A stretch of DNA of 38,654 nt from Hyphomicrobiales bacterium (GCA_028280515.1 JANQLP010000122.1:1-38654), one strand, 5' to 3'. Positions 16,576 to 25,723 are shown, counted from the first letter of the stretch. Translations and numbers: made by a program. The notes: a model not told the origin generated them from the letters alone.

Positions 16576-17775
16576 TCACGTGCGATTGCAGAGCCTCTGA
16601 ACCGCACCGAGATAGATTGCCGTGGCGTCAACCATCTGTTCGATTTCGACGAATTCGTTGAGACTGTGCGCCTGCTCGAGCGAGCCGGGTCCGAGGATCA
16701 CGCACGGGATTTTGAGGTTGGGCGCATCGGTGCCGCCGGGAAAGGCGGCCATCTCGACCGGACGGCCCAGCGCCTGATCCGCCGCCTCCTTCACCGCCGC
16801 TACGAGCACGGAATCTCTCGGCGTGTCGAGCGGCTTCACGTCGAGGGTCGGCGCGGAAATCTCAAAGGTGAAGTCGGGTATCTTTTTGGAAAGCGCGTCG
16901 AGCCGTGCGCGATAGTCCGCGACGATCTGGTCGACTGTTTCTCCGGGCAGGTAACGCCGGTCGACTTCCATTTCGCAGAAGTCCGCCACCGCCGAGACAA
17001 TATCGCCGCCGCGAATGACGTTCATGGAGAATCGGCCGGTGCCGCACAACGGGTGCGGGTCCGCGGTCTGCTGCAGATCAGCGTTGTAAGTCGCGAAGGC
17101 ATGGATGACCTCGCCCATATGCTCGATCGCGTTCACACCCTTCTCCGGCACGCTGGAATGCACCGCCTTGCCGCGCGTGCGAAAGAACACACCAAGCTGA
17201 CCCTTGTGCGCCGGACAGAGTTTGAGCTCGCTCGGCTCGCCGACGATGCCGAAGTCGGCCGTCGGGCCGTTACGCCCGAATTCGGACGAGCCGATCATCA
17301 CATGCTCTTCGTCGCAGAGTCCGACGATCAGGAGATCGCCTTCCAGCTCAGGGCCCGATCCGTGCAGACACCGGACGACCTCCAGATAGCAGGCGAGCGC
17401 CGCCTTCATGTCGCACGCGCCGCGGCCATAGACCCGGCCATCTGCCTCCACCGGGTCGAACGGGTTGTCGTATCCCTCGACGCCCACCGTATCCATGTGG
17501 CCGGCCAGCATCAGGGTCGGGCCGGAACCCCTGCCCTTCAAACGACCCCAGATGTTTGGTCTTCCGTCCGCCACTTCGCGCCGTCCGGTTTCAAGGCCAA
17601 GGTCGTCAAGAGACTTCTGGTAGTGGTCTGCGAACTCCTGCTCGCGATGGCCCGGGCTTGCGGGTGCATCAAACGGATTGACGCTCGCGATCGCGATCAT
17701 CTCCGACAGGTCCCGCACAAGCCGTTCCGGTGACGGCAGCACCGCACCGCCGGGAGTGTTTTTGGTTGCGCTCAT
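16576..17775 (-). CDS. argE: M20-family acetylornithine deacetylase-like amidohydrolase
   Basis: I chose the ATG at 17775 (399 residues), which has a GGTGGAAA ribosome-binding site; a GTG nine bases further up is the alternative. All zinc-site and catalytic residues of the M20 family are present: H93 and D95 in GHMDTV, bridging D122 in GRGACDMK, catalytic E156 with E157 in CDEEH, E180 in GEPS, and H370 in EQAHSLNEF. The lid/dimerisation domain lies between about 190 and 300. The closest match by eye is acetylornithine deacetylase (ArgE), which removes acetate in arginine synthesis. Other N-acyl amino acids remain possible. It follows the ACC deaminase gene by 75 bp on the same strand, so the two may be co-transcribed. 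Confidence 0.8.
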   Translation of the reverse strand: MSATKNTPGGAVLPSPERLVRDLSEMIAIASVNPFDAPASPGHREQEFADHYQKSLDDLGLETGRREVADGRPNIWGRLKGRGSGPTLMLAGHMDTVGVEGYDNPFDPVEADGRVYGRGACDMKAALACYLEVVRCLHGSGPELEGDLLIVGLCDEEHVMIGSSEFGRNGPTADFGIVGEPSELKLCPAHKGQLGVFFRTRGKAVHSSVPEKGVNAIEHMGEVIHAFATYNADLQQTADPHPLCGTGRFSMNVIRGGDIVSAVADFCEMEVDRRYLPGETVDQIVADYRARLDALSKKIPDFTFEISAPTLDVKPLDTPRDSVLVAAVKEAADQALGRPVEMAAFPGGTDAPNLKIPCVILGPGSLEQAHSLNEFVEIEQMVDATAIYLGAVQRLCNRT

Positions 17776-17850
17776 GCTTTCCACCGCAAGATTGGCCGTT
17801 CATGCGCCAGCGACCTTAGGGGAAAGAACCCTCCGGCGCGAGCCGCGCCG

Positions 17851-18864
17851 TCACCCGTTGCGATAGATGTAGCTGTACCCGTTTATCGCCGGTACCCCGC
17901 CGAGATGCGCATAAAGCACTCTGGAGCCTTCGGGGAAATACCCCTTGCGGACCAGGTCAATCATGCCCTGCATGGATTTTCCCTCGTAGACGGGATCGGT
18001 CATCATGCCTTCCATGCGCGCGGCCAGACGGATTGCGTCGTTCGTCTCGGCAGACGGCACGCCGTAGGCCGGATAGGCGTAGTCCGCGATGAGCACCAGA
18101 TCGTCATCCGTGATCTCGTGTCCGAGTTCGACGAGGTCTGCCGTGCTGCGCGCAATGTCCATCACCTGCGCCCGCGTCTGATCCAGCGTGCCGGACGCAT
18201 CGATACCGACCACCTTGTTGGCGCGCCCGTCCCTGGCAAACCCGACCAGCATGCCGGCATGGGTGGAGCCGGTGACCGTGCAGACGACGATGTAGTCGAA
18301 CGTGAATCCCAGGTCTTGCTCCTGGGCGCGGACCTCTTCGGCAAAGCCGACATAGCCGAGGCCGCCATATTTGTGCACCGAGGCACCCGCCGGAATGGCG
18401 TAGGGCTTGCCGCCTTTTGCTTTCACGTCCTCGATGGCGCGCTCCCAGCTTTCGCGGATGCCGATGTCGAAGCCCTCGTCGACCAACTCGATCTCCGCGC
18501 CGAGGACGCGGCTCATCAGGATGTTGCCGACCCGGTCGTACACGGCGTCTTCGAAAGGCACCCAACTCTCCTGCACCAGCCTGCATTTCATGCCGATCTT
18601 GGCGGCGACGGCTGCAACCTGCCGCGTGTGGTTCGATTGCACGCCGCCGATGGTCACCAGCGTGTCTGCATTGGAAGCAATGGCGTCAGGCACGATGTAC
18701 TCGAGCTTGCGCACCTTGTTGCCGCCGAATGCGAGCCCCGAATTGCAGTCCTCGCGTTTGGCATAGAGGTCCACCTTGCCGCCGAGGTGCTCGCTCAACC
18801 GGCTCAGTTTCTCGATGGGGGTCGGACCGAAAGTGAGCGGGTAGCGCTCGAATCTCTCCAGCAT
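17851..18864 (-). CDS. acdS: 1-aminocyclopropane-1-carboxylate (ACC) deaminase
   Basis: This 337-residue PLP enzyme matches the length and pattern of true ACC deaminases. The start ([19 protein letters not shown]) and the [18 protein letters not shown] segment are characteristic, with the PLP-binding lysine at K50. The two residues used to tell ACC deaminase from D-cysteine desulfhydrase are both of the ACC deaminase type: Glu in DPVYEGKSM (E294) and Leu in [10 protein letters not shown] (L321). It splits the ethylene precursor ACC into ammonia and 2-oxobutanoate, a trait of plant-associated bacteria. A GGGAGAC ribosome-binding site precedes the ATG. The divergent Lrp-type gene is very probably its regulator. 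Confidence 0.93.
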   Translation of the reverse strand: MLERFERYPLTFGPTPIEKLSRLSEHLGGKVDLYAKREDCNSGLAFGGNKVRKLEYIVPDAIASNADTLVTIGGVQSNHTRQVAAVAAKIGMKCRLVQESWVPFEDAVYDRVGNILMSRVLGAEIELVDEGFDIGIRESWERAIEDVKAKGGKPYAIPAGASVHKYGGLGYVGFAEEVRAQEQDLGFTFDYIVVCTVTGSTHAGMLVGFARDGRANKVVGIDASGTLDQTRAQVMDIARSTADLVELGHEITDDDLVLIADYAYPAYGVPSAETNDAIRLAARMEGMMTDPVYEGKSMQGMIDLVRKGYFPEGSRVLYAHLGGVPAINGYSYIYRNG

Positions 18865-19021
18865 GAAAAGTCTCCCGATGATCTGAAAATCGGGAAAATG
18901 CTACCGGAATCTGCGCGAAAGGTGCTTCGATATTGGCGCTCGATATTTCCACCTCTACTTTTCAGAAGGACATAAATTGATAAGGTATTTGAAAACTGCA
19001 CTTCAAACGGAAGAATCTTTC
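18865..19021. promoter_or_regulatory. Shared acdS/acdR promoter region
   Basis: This 157-bp divergent region holds several candidate control signals. A hairpin TCCCGAT/ATCGGGA (18873-18895) sits directly in the acdS leader and contains its ribosome-binding site. TCGATATT is repeated exactly at 18927 and 18940, 13 bp apart. TTTTCA (18959-18964) and TGAAAA (18990-18995) form an AT-rich inverted repeat that would suit an Lrp-type regulator. None has been tested. Confidence 0.5.
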
Positions 19022-19486
19022 ATGACTGACGATCTCGATCGCATCGACCGTCGAATATTGCGCCATTTGCAGAAGGATGGCCGCCTGACAAATGCGGAGT
19101 TGTCGGTCAGGGTGAATGTAAGCCCGGCGACGTGCCACAGGCGCACACAGCGTCTGTTCGCGCAAGGCTTCATCCGGTCTGTTCGTGCCGAGGTCGAACC
19201 GGAACGCGTGGAACGTGGCGCCCTGGCGATCGTCGGCGTGGTGCTGGACCGCTCGACGCCGGAGAGTTTTGGAGCCTTTGAGGCCGCTGTCACAGAACTG
19301 CCCTTCATCCTCGACTGCCACCTGGTTGCCGGCGACTTCGATTACTTTTTGAAAATCCGGGTGCGCGATATCGCCGACTTCAACCGCCTGCACGGAGAAC
19401 AGCTCATAGCGATTCCTGGGGTCAGGCAGACACGGACGTTTTTCGTCATGAAGGAAGTCATCGATAACGCGCCGCTGGAGTTCTGA
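19022..19486 (+). CDS. acdR: Lrp/AsnC-family regulator, probable AcdR
   Basis: This is a 154-residue transcription factor from the ATG at 19022, which begins MTDDLDRIDRRIL as Lrp proteins normally do. An in-frame ATG at 18977 would add 15 unlike residues. The N-terminal helix-turn-helix (about 5-55) includes LTNAELSVRVNVSPATCHRR. The C-terminal RAM ligand-binding domain (about 65-145) includes HLVAGDFDYFLKIRVRD and IPGVRQTRTFFVM. It is divergent from acdS across a 157-bp promoter region, the standard acdR-acdS layout, in which AcdR senses ACC and switches on acdS. Confidence 0.88.
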   Translation: MTDDLDRIDRRILRHLQKDGRLTNAELSVRVNVSPATCHRRTQRLFAQGFIRSVRAEVEPERVERGALAIVGVVLDRSTPESFGAFEAAVTELPFILDCHLVAGDFDYFLKIRVRDIADFNRLHGEQLIAIPGVRQTRTFFVMKEVIDNAPLEF

Positions 19487-19668
19487 CCTTCGGGCGAAGA
19501 CGTTGCCCAGCGTGGTCGGAAATGAAGTGGCCCTTGATGCGCGATTGCGAGAGTTGTCGCGCCCTCTGCCATTCCCGGAAGCCTTTCGCGGAGGTTAACC
19601 CCACTTCGATCACCAATCCGTGTCTCCACTTGTCGATGGACTTGACTGTGGATGCGCTCAAACCCACT

Positions 19669-19688
19669 TATCTATCTTCTGATAGATA
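19669..19688. promoter_or_regulatory. Perfect palindrome TATCTATC-ttct-GATAGATA
   Basis: An eight-base perfect inverted repeat with a four-base spacer ends four bases before the ATG of the GST remnant. Outlying AACC (19661-19664) and GGTT (19689-19692) may extend it. The form resembles operators of TetR-type repressors, but no regulator gene adjoins it. Confidence 0.55.
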
Positions 19689-19692
19689 GGTT

Positions 19693-19899
19693 ATGAACAC
19701 GAGAAGAGCCTTGCGCGATTTGGACAAGGGTCTGGCCGACCGGTTCTATGTTGCCGGCAACAGGTTCCCAGGGGCAGGCATTACGGCATTTGCAGCGTTG
19801 ATGCTCGCGGATTACCTGGGCGTGCTGGCGTCCAAAGAATATGGCAGTCTTTTCGCTCGGCGGGCGCGGGTTACGGCGTGGCGGAGCATCGGCGGGTAA
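19693..19899 (+). pseudogene. Remnant of a glutathione S-transferase C-terminal domain
   Basis: The 68-residue frame reads like the last third of a bacterial GST. LADRFYVAGNRF, then ITAFAALMLADYLGV, and a closing RRARVTAWRSI line up with the usual pattern 'LADRPYLAGDRFTIADITAFA...' and '...RVSARPS'. The thioredoxin-like N-terminal domain, which binds glutathione, is missing. The key ADIT motif has decayed to AGIT, and the final RPS reads WRS as if by a small shift. Intact GSTs have about 200 residues. The fragment is probably non-functional. It is preceded directly by an intact palindrome. Confidence 0.5.
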
Positions 19900-19913
19900 G
19901 GAAGGAGCCGGTC

Positions 19914-20600
19914 ATGGATCTCAATGCAAACTTCGATGAGCGGGTTGCCGTGCATGGCGCTGAAATGCCTTGGGACGCGTCGCCAATGGCCGGCGTCGAC
20001 CGGCGCATGCTTGACCGGCTGGGCGATGAGGTGGCGCGCGCCACGATCATCGTGCGCTATGCGCCGGGCAGTAAGTTCTCCGCGCATGTGCATACCGGCG
20101 GTGAGGAATTCCTGGTGCTCGACGGCGTGTTTCAGGACGAGCATGGTGATTTTCCCACGGGCAGCTACATCCGCAACCCGCCGGAATCGAAACACACGCC
20201 CGGATCGGCAAAAGGATGCACGATCCTTGTCAAACTCTGGCAGTTCGATCTCGATGACCGCACGCACGTACGGATGGATACGAACAAGATGGCGTTCGTC
20301 GCCGATGCAGGGCGGGACGGCGTCGAGATCATGCCGCTCTTCAATGACGGGCGTGAGGATGTGCGGCTGGAGAAATGGGTGCCGAACAGCACAGTGTCGT
20401 TCGAAGCGGCCGGAGGCGCGGAATTGTTCGTCCTCGACGGATCATTCACCGAAAGCGGCGAGACGTTCCATCCACAATCATGGTTGCGGCTGCCCGAGGG
20501 CGCCCGCACGACATTCGAGGCCGGCCCCGACGGCGTCCGCGTGTGGATCAAGACAGGGCACCTTGCCGCCCTCCCCCCGAAGCGGCCACCGGGCGCATAG
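19914..20600 (+). CDS. ChrR-like cupin protein
   Basis: This is a 228-residue protein from the ATG at 19914, which has an AAGGAG ribosome-binding site; the in-frame ATG at 19878 lacks one. The N-terminal half carries a complete ChrR-type cupin metal site (H58, H60, E64, H94 in HVHTGGEE and ESKH). The C-terminal half is a second cupin fold (VSFEAAGGAELFVLDGSF) whose metal ligands are lost. ChrR proper is a zinc anti-sigma factor with an additional N-terminal zinc domain, and it is found with an ECF sigma gene. Neither is present, so this is a stand-alone cupin of unknown role. The MFS gene follows 73 bp later. Confidence 0.8.
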   Translation: MDLNANFDERVAVHGAEMPWDASPMAGVDRRMLDRLGDEVARATIIVRYAPGSKFSAHVHTGGEEFLVLDGVFQDEHGDFPTGSYIRNPPESKHTPGSAKGCTILVKLWQFDLDDRTHVRMDTNKMAFVADAGRDGVEIMPLFNDGREDVRLEKWVPNSTVSFEAAGGAELFVLDGSFTESGETFHPQSWLRLPEGARTTFEAGPDGVRVWIKTGHLAALPPKRPPGA

Positions 20601-20672
20601 TAGCGTGTACATCATTGTGGAATTGGCCATCTCCCACCGGTAAGCTGCCGCAAACTGACCAGGGGGTGACGG

Positions 20673-22199
20673 GTGAGCACAGAACTGAAGTTGCGCATCG
20701 TGACGCTGATGATCGCGGCGTTCACGATCGGTACGGATTTCACCGGCGCACTCTTGCTGGTGCCGCGCATCGAAAACGCGTTTGGCGCCGACATCACGAC
20801 AACACAATGGGTTCTGAATATTTATGCCCTCGTCTTCGCGATGGGCATGGTTGCCGGCGGCCGGCTCGGAGATATGTATGGGCGGCGGCGCTTTCTTCTG
20901 ATTGGCCTGGGGATCTTCATCGTGGCGTCGGCGGCATGCCTGTTTGCGCCGTCGATCGGTTGGCTGATCGGTGCACGTGCCCTCCAGGGTGTGGGTGCGG
21001 CCATGATGTGGCCGTGCATCCTGGCGTATGGCGCAACGATCGGACCGGCGGACGATCGAGGTCTCGTCATGGGCCTGATCCTGGCGGGTATTACGTCCGG
21101 GAACGTCATTGGGCCGCTAATCAGCGGTGTGGTCGTGTCAATGGGTGACTGGCGTCTGTTTTTCCTTGTCAACGCGGTTTTCGCAAGCACGGCGGCGGTT
21201 TTAGTCAGCCGTGCATTGCCGAAAGAACGATTGGAAAAAGCGACCGAACGTGTCGACTTCGCCGGCATTACCACGCTTTCTCTGGCGACGCTTGCCCTGC
21301 TCTATGCTCTCGACGTGGGTGCTAGCTGGGGATGGAGTTCAACTCTGATTCTCGGCCTGTTTGTGCTCTCCCTGGTACTGTTCGTGGTGTTTCCACTTGT
21401 TGAAAAGCGTGTTTCGGATCCCACCGTTCCGGTCGCGCTCATGCACAACCGAGAGTTCATTCTCGCATTGTGGACGAATGCCCTGTTGATACCGGCGATA
21501 TTCATCGCCTTTCTCTATTTTCCCCAGTACATGCAGAAGGTTCTTGGATGGACCGTGCTCGAGGCATCGATCGGAATGGTGCCGCTGATGGTGCTTCTGT
21601 CGGTCGGCTCGATCGTGTCCGGTCGCTACTACAAGGTCTATGGGCCCAAGCGCCTACTGTTGACCGGTTACACACTGGTTACGCTCGGCGCAGCGACTAT
21701 TCTCTTTATCAACAGGGATTGGGAGTACTTTGGTGTGCTTCCAGCGATGCTCCTGATGGGGTTCGGCGCATCGATTTCGGTCGGGTCGGCGGGCACCGCA
21801 ACTGTCAGCGCCGTGGCACCCAAGCGCGCCGGCCTGGCGGGCGGGCTTTCCTTCATGCTGCATCTGACGTATGGCGCTATCGGGGTCGCGGTGGCCACGG
21901 CCATCATGTACGCCACGAACCTGTCATCACTGGCCTCGGGATTGGCGCAGGCAGGGATAAAGATGTCGGCCGCCGATCAGATTGTTCTGAGCGGAGGATC
22001 AGTCGATACGAGCGCGGCACGGTCCGTCCTTTCGAACTTCAGTGCCGCGGATTCGGAGAAGGTCAGTGTCGTGTTGAGTGAGGCATTTACGCAGGGAATG
22101 AGTCATGCGTATTGGCCGGCAGTCGTCTCAGCCGCAGTTGGCATCCTCGTTGTCCTGGCGATCGATGAACAGAAGCTCCAGACCGTGAAAGACCAATGA
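20673..22199 (+). CDS. MFS drug exporter, DHA2 (EmrB/QacA) type
   Basis: This is a 508-residue inner-membrane protein starting at GTG, with an AGGGGGTGA ribosome-binding site. It begins with a helix carrying the acidic residue of TDFTGALLLVPRI, followed by the MFS motif A GRLGDMYGRRR (63-73). Further on is the helix ALQGVGAAMMWPCILAYGAT. The length and spread of hydrophobic segments fit 14 transmembrane helices, the DHA2 class that exports drugs and organic compounds by proton antiport. It lies 73 bp after the cupin gene on the same strand, so they may be co-transcribed. The substrate is unknown. Confidence 0.9.
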   Translation: MSTELKLRIVTLMIAAFTIGTDFTGALLLVPRIENAFGADITTTQWVLNIYALVFAMGMVAGGRLGDMYGRRRFLLIGLGIFIVASAACLFAPSIGWLIGARALQGVGAAMMWPCILAYGATIGPADDRGLVMGLILAGITSGNVIGPLISGVVVSMGDWRLFFLVNAVFASTAAVLVSRALPKERLEKATERVDFAGITTLSLATLALLYALDVGASWGWSSTLILGLFVLSLVLFVVFPLVEKRVSDPTVPVALMHNREFILALWTNALLIPAIFIAFLYFPQYMQKVLGWTVLEASIGMVPLMVLLSVGSIVSGRYYKVYGPKRLLLTGYTLVTLGAATILFINRDWEYFGVLPAMLLMGFGASISVGSAGTATVSAVAPKRAGLAGGLSFMLHLTYGAIGVAVATAIMYATNLSSLASGLAQAGIKMSAADQIVLSGGSVDTSAARSVLSNFSAADSEKVSVVLSEAFTQGMSHAYWPAVVSAAVGILVVLAIDEQKLQTVKDQ

Positions 22200-22291
22200 C
22201 TATGTGGCTCTGCGAACCCACAGGCTTCTAAACGCTTTCCTCGGGTGGGGCAAAAGGTCACGATTTCCGGCTAACCGCCAAAAATGCGTCA

Positions 22292-22307
22292 TTTGAGCAG
22301 GCTCAAA
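22292..22307. promoter_or_regulatory. FNR/FixK-type box TTTGAGC-AG-GCTCAAA
   Basis: A perfect 16-base palindrome whose core, TTGA-N6-TCAA, matches the half-site spacing of the CRP/FNR family and the rhizobial FixK2 consensus exactly. It lies 84 bp upstream of the Lon-like gene, a reasonable place for an activator near -40. It is the only such full match I noticed in the intergenic regions of the window. Confidence 0.65.
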
Positions 22308-22390
22308 GACTCGTCATGACATCGGGTTAGGGTCAGACTTCGACACGGCGATTTTCGCTGCCGACCAATTCAAGTTACCTTCCTTGTTCG

Positions 22391-24850
22391 ATGGCCAAAC
22401 AAAAGAAAAATGAAAACCAAGTTGCGCAGGCCTGCGCGGTTGAACCGAACCTGCTCCGCCGCCGGACGAACCCGTCCGCGTTAGGGTTCAAATCGACGGC
22501 GGAGCTCGACCCGATCACAGGACTGGTCGGTCAGGACCGAGCTCTTGCGGCGGTCGAGTTTGGCGTCGACATCTCCCAGCCCTCTTTCCATCTGTTCGTG
22601 CTAGGCCCGGCCGGAGCAGGACAGACGGAGGCCGTTAGCAGTTTTCTTAAGAAGAAGGCCGCGGAAGAGGAGCCGCCGTCGGAATGGGTTTACGTGAACA
22701 ACTTCGTCACGCAGCACAAGCCGCGTGCCATTTCCTTGCCGCGAGGCCGCGCCGGTGCATTGTCGAAGACGATGATCGACGCGATCGACGAGCTGCGCTC
22801 TTCGATTCCCGCCATGTTCGAAAGCGAAGATTACCAAGCACGACGCCGCGCCATCGACGAGCAGACGCACGGCTCCCAGGAGGAGGCGCTCGCCGCGCTG
22901 AACAAGAAGGCAGAGCAAGAGAGTATCGCGATCCTGCGGACGCCACTCGGGTTCGCCATGGCGCCGACGGTCGAGGGCAAGGTCATCAAGCCCGAGGAAT
23001 TCAACGAGTATCCGGAAGCCGAGCGCAAGGCGATCCAGGACAAGATCGAAGCACTGCAGAGCGAACTTGAAACCATCCTCAAGGAGGTTCCGCGGCTTGA
23101 AAAAGAGCGGCGCAAACGCGTTCGTGAGTTGAACGAAGAGCTCGCGCAGGTTGCCGTTCACGGAGCCTTAAGTGAGGCGGAAACGGCGTTTGCCGATCTG
23201 CCGGCTGTGACCGAATACCTCGAGAGCGTCAGGAAGGACCTGGTTGCAAACGTTGCGCTGTTCGTCTCTGACGGTGGCGAGGGCGAGGCGGTCGTGTCTC
23301 ACTCCGTCGACATTGAGCAGGATGCCCGCTATCGGCGCTACATGGTCAACATTATCATTGGTGATGACGACAGTGTCGGTGCACCCGTATTGGAAGAGGA
23401 CAATCCGACCCTCGGCAATCTGGTCGGACGGATTGAGCACCTCTCGCAGATGGGAGCGCTCGTAACCGACTTCCTGTTGATCAAGCCCGGCGTGCTGCAC
23501 AAGGCAAATGGCGGATATCTGCTGCTTGATGCGCGCAAGCTGCTCACTCAACCATTTGCCTGGGATGCGCTCAAACGTGCGCTCAAGAGCCGCGAGATCA
23601 CCATCGAGTCGCCGGGCGAGCACCTCTCCCTCGTCTCGACCGTCTCGCTCGACCCGGACCGTATTCCGCTGCGCGTGAAGGTGGCGTTGTTCGGCGACCG
23701 GACGCTCTATTATCTGTTGAGCGCGCTGGATCCGGAATTCTCCGCGCTTTTCAAGGTGGCCGCCGATTTCGACGACACCATGGATCACACGGAAGAGAAC
23801 ATCCATGTCTATGCCCGCCTCGTGGCGGCGCTGGCCGCGAAGCACCAACTGCGGCCGATCAATGCGGCCGGTGTTGCGCGCATTATCGACGAGAGCGCGC
23901 GGATGGCCGCAGATTCGGAGAAACTCACCCTGCAAATCGAAGACGTCGGCGACATGCTTTGCGAAGCCGACTACTGGGCGGGGCAAGCGGGCCGAAAGAC
24001 AATCAAGGCAGAGGATATCGCGAGGGCCGTGCAGGAGAACATCTTCCGGCTCGACCGGCTCCGGGAAAAGGCTCAGGAGTCGATTATCCGCAATATCATG
24101 CTGGTCGACACTGAGGGTTCGCACGTTGGGCAGATCAACGGTCTTAGTGTGCTTAGTCTGGGGAAGTTCGCGTTTGGAAGGCCGAGCCGGATTACCGCTC
24201 GGGTGAGGATGGGAACCGGACGGATCATCGACATAGAACGCGAGGTGGAGTTGGGAGGTCCGCTCCATTCGAAGGGTGTGATGATCCTGCGTGGGTTTCT
24301 GGAGGGACGATATGCGCACGACGTGCCGCTCTCGCTGACCGCCAGTCTCGTGTTCGAACAATCCTATGGCGGGGTCGACGGCGACAGCGCGTCATCGGCG
24401 GAGCTGTACACGTTGCTCTCGTCCCTTGCCGAGGTGCCTCTGAAGCAGTCCATTGCCGTGACCGGCTCCGTCAATCAGTACGGCCAGGTGCAGGCGATCG
24501 GCGGCGTGAACGAGAAGATCGAAGGGTTTTTCGACATCTGCAACGCACGCGGGCTGACGGGAGACCAGGGCGTGATCATCCCGAAGTCGAATGTCCCGCA
24601 CCTGATGCTGCGCGAAGATGTCGCCGAGGCGACCAGCAAGAGAAAATTCCACGTATATGCGGTCAAGACCATCGACGAGGGCATTCAGATTCTTACAGGC
24701 GTGCCCGCCGGCGAACGTGACAGCGAGAGCGTTTTTCCGGACGGGACGATAAACCGGAAGGTGGAAGACCGCCTCATCGCTTTTGCGGAGGCACGCCGGC
24801 GATTTGGCGCGCGCGAGGATGCCAGGCAAGGCGGAGAGGACGCCTCATGA
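22391..24850 (+). CDS. Lon-like protease with degenerate ATPase (YcbZ/AAA_32 type)
   Basis: This 819-residue protein has an N-terminal AAA_32-type region whose Walker A loop reads GPAGAGQT (72-79), with Gln in place of the usual Lys. A long helical insertion (about 130-265) is rich in Glu and Lys. A second ATPase part has GGYLLLDARKLL (374-385) in place of a clear Walker B. A C-terminal Lon protease domain (about 570-780) has the catalytic pair S666 in GDSASSAE and K709 in NEKIEGFF, 43 residues apart as in Lon. Proteolysis therefore looks intact while ATP hydrolysis looks doubtful. The gene overlaps the next by four bases and heads a three-gene operon. Confidence 0.87.
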   Translation: MAKQKKNENQVAQACAVEPNLLRRRTNPSALGFKSTAELDPITGLVGQDRALAAVEFGVDISQPSFHLFVLGPAGAGQTEAVSSFLKKKAAEEEPPSEWVYVNNFVTQHKPRAISLPRGRAGALSKTMIDAIDELRSSIPAMFESEDYQARRRAIDEQTHGSQEEALAALNKKAEQESIAILRTPLGFAMAPTVEGKVIKPEEFNEYPEAERKAIQDKIEALQSELETILKEVPRLEKERRKRVRELNEELAQVAVHGALSEAETAFADLPAVTEYLESVRKDLVANVALFVSDGGEGEAVVSHSVDIEQDARYRRYMVNIIIGDDDSVGAPVLEEDNPTLGNLVGRIEHLSQMGALVTDFLLIKPGVLHKANGGYLLLDARKLLTQPFAWDALKRALKSREITIESPGEHLSLVSTVSLDPDRIPLRVKVALFGDRTLYYLLSALDPEFSALFKVAADFDDTMDHTEENIHVYARLVAALAAKHQLRPINAAGVARIIDESARMAADSEKLTLQIEDVGDMLCEADYWAGQAGRKTIKAEDIARAVQENIFRLDRLREKAQESIIRNIMLVDTEGSHVGQINGLSVLSLGKFAFGRPSRITARVRMGTGRIIDIEREVELGGPLHSKGVMILRGFLEGRYAHDVPLSLTASLVFEQSYGGVDGDSASSAELYTLLSSLAEVPLKQSIAVTGSVNQYGQVQAIGGVNEKIEGFFDICNARGLTGDQGVIIPKSNVPHLMLREDVAEATSKRKFHVYAVKTIDEGIQILTGVPAGERDSESVFPDGTINRKVEDRLIAFAEARRRFGAREDARQGGEDAS

Positions 24851-25689
24851 CGGTACCGCGTGTCAAACACGACGTTCGCGGACGGGTTACGGTCCGCATG
24901 CGGGGCGGCGCGCCAAGCCCGTTGGTTCTCGAGGTGGCCGCACGGGTCGCGCGCTCGTTCCACGGTGAGATTCATGGCGTCTTCATTGAGCATGAGGAAC
25001 TGCTTGCACTCGCAGGGATGCCGTTCGCGAAGGAAATATCGTTGACCGGGCAAAGGACACGCACGCTTTCCCCGGAAGACGTGCGCAGAGAAATGAACGC
25101 GGCTTCCGCTGCAATGGAACGCAAGTTCGCCGCCCTGACACGGACGGCCCGCATCCCGGCGCATTTCAAGGTTATCCGGGACGTGACCGAAAAAGGGCTA
25201 CGCGAGGCAATCGGAGATACCGGCGTCCTTGCAATCGGCGAACCTGTTGCACTTGCCGCGCCTGATATCTTTCCCAAGCTGTTGGCGGATTTTTCCGGGT
25301 TTTCGGGTGTCGTCGTTGCCGGATGTGAGGCGCACCGGGCGAAGGGACCCGTGCTCACGGTCATCGATGCGGCGGCAGATGTCGCGTTGCTCGTCGACAC
25401 GGCGGAAAAACTGGCGGCCGAAGGGGCCCAGGGCGTCATCCTGCTTCTGGTCGGCACGGGACGTGACCTGGAACGGATGGAGGCGGAAGCCCGCGCCGCG
25501 CTGGATCCGGGAACCACATATCGGTTCGAACGGTCGGAACTTGAGACCCCTCAGACGCTTGCCTCGGTTGTGGAAGATCATTCGGCCGGGATCGTCGTTG
25601 CACGGGCTGGTGGGCCCGTTGCCGAGGGCGGAAGGGAAGCCGTTCGCTTCGCCTGCAGCATCCCCTGCCCGCTTTTGCTTTTGCGATAA
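24847..25689 (+). CDS. Usp-like protein of unknown function
   Basis: This is a 280-residue cytosolic protein that starts inside the stop of the protease gene (ATGA), so it is translationally coupled. The first half begins LVLEVAARVARSFHGEIHGVFIEHEELLALAGMPF, a pattern seen in universal stress proteins of rhizobia. The second half ends in SIPCPLLLLR, which resembles the last strand of the Usp fold (APCPVLVVR). The ATP-binding glycine motif expected before that strand is reduced to a GGPVAEGG-like stretch, so nucleotide binding is doubtful. It could be a tandem, degenerate Usp. I infer an adaptor or stress role alongside the protease and acetyltransferase. Confidence 0.7.
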   Translation: MTVPRVKHDVRGRVTVRMRGGAPSPLVLEVAARVARSFHGEIHGVFIEHEELLALAGMPFAKEISLTGQRTRTLSPEDVRREMNAASAAMERKFAALTRTARIPAHFKVIRDVTEKGLREAIGDTGVLAIGEPVALAAPDIFPKLLADFSGFSGVVVAGCEAHRAKGPVLTVIDAAADVALLVDTAEKLAAEGAQGVILLLVGTGRDLERMEAEARAALDPGTTYRFERSELETPQTLASVVEDHSAGIVVARAGGPVAEGGREAVRFACSIPCPLLLLR

Positions 25690-25723
25690 CTCGTGCGGCG
25701 CGCACGCAGAAAGACCTCACCTG

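Noticed and set aside
19458-19667. Short minus-strand frame ending at the palindrome, considered as a TetR remnant
   Set aside because: I could not find the helix-turn-helix pattern of TetR proteins in it, so there was no support for the idea.
23168-24361. Open frame of 397 codons on the minus strand opposite the Lon-like gene
   Set aside because: Product lacks hydrophobic core or motifs; the protease frame carries the Ser-Lys pair at the right spacing.
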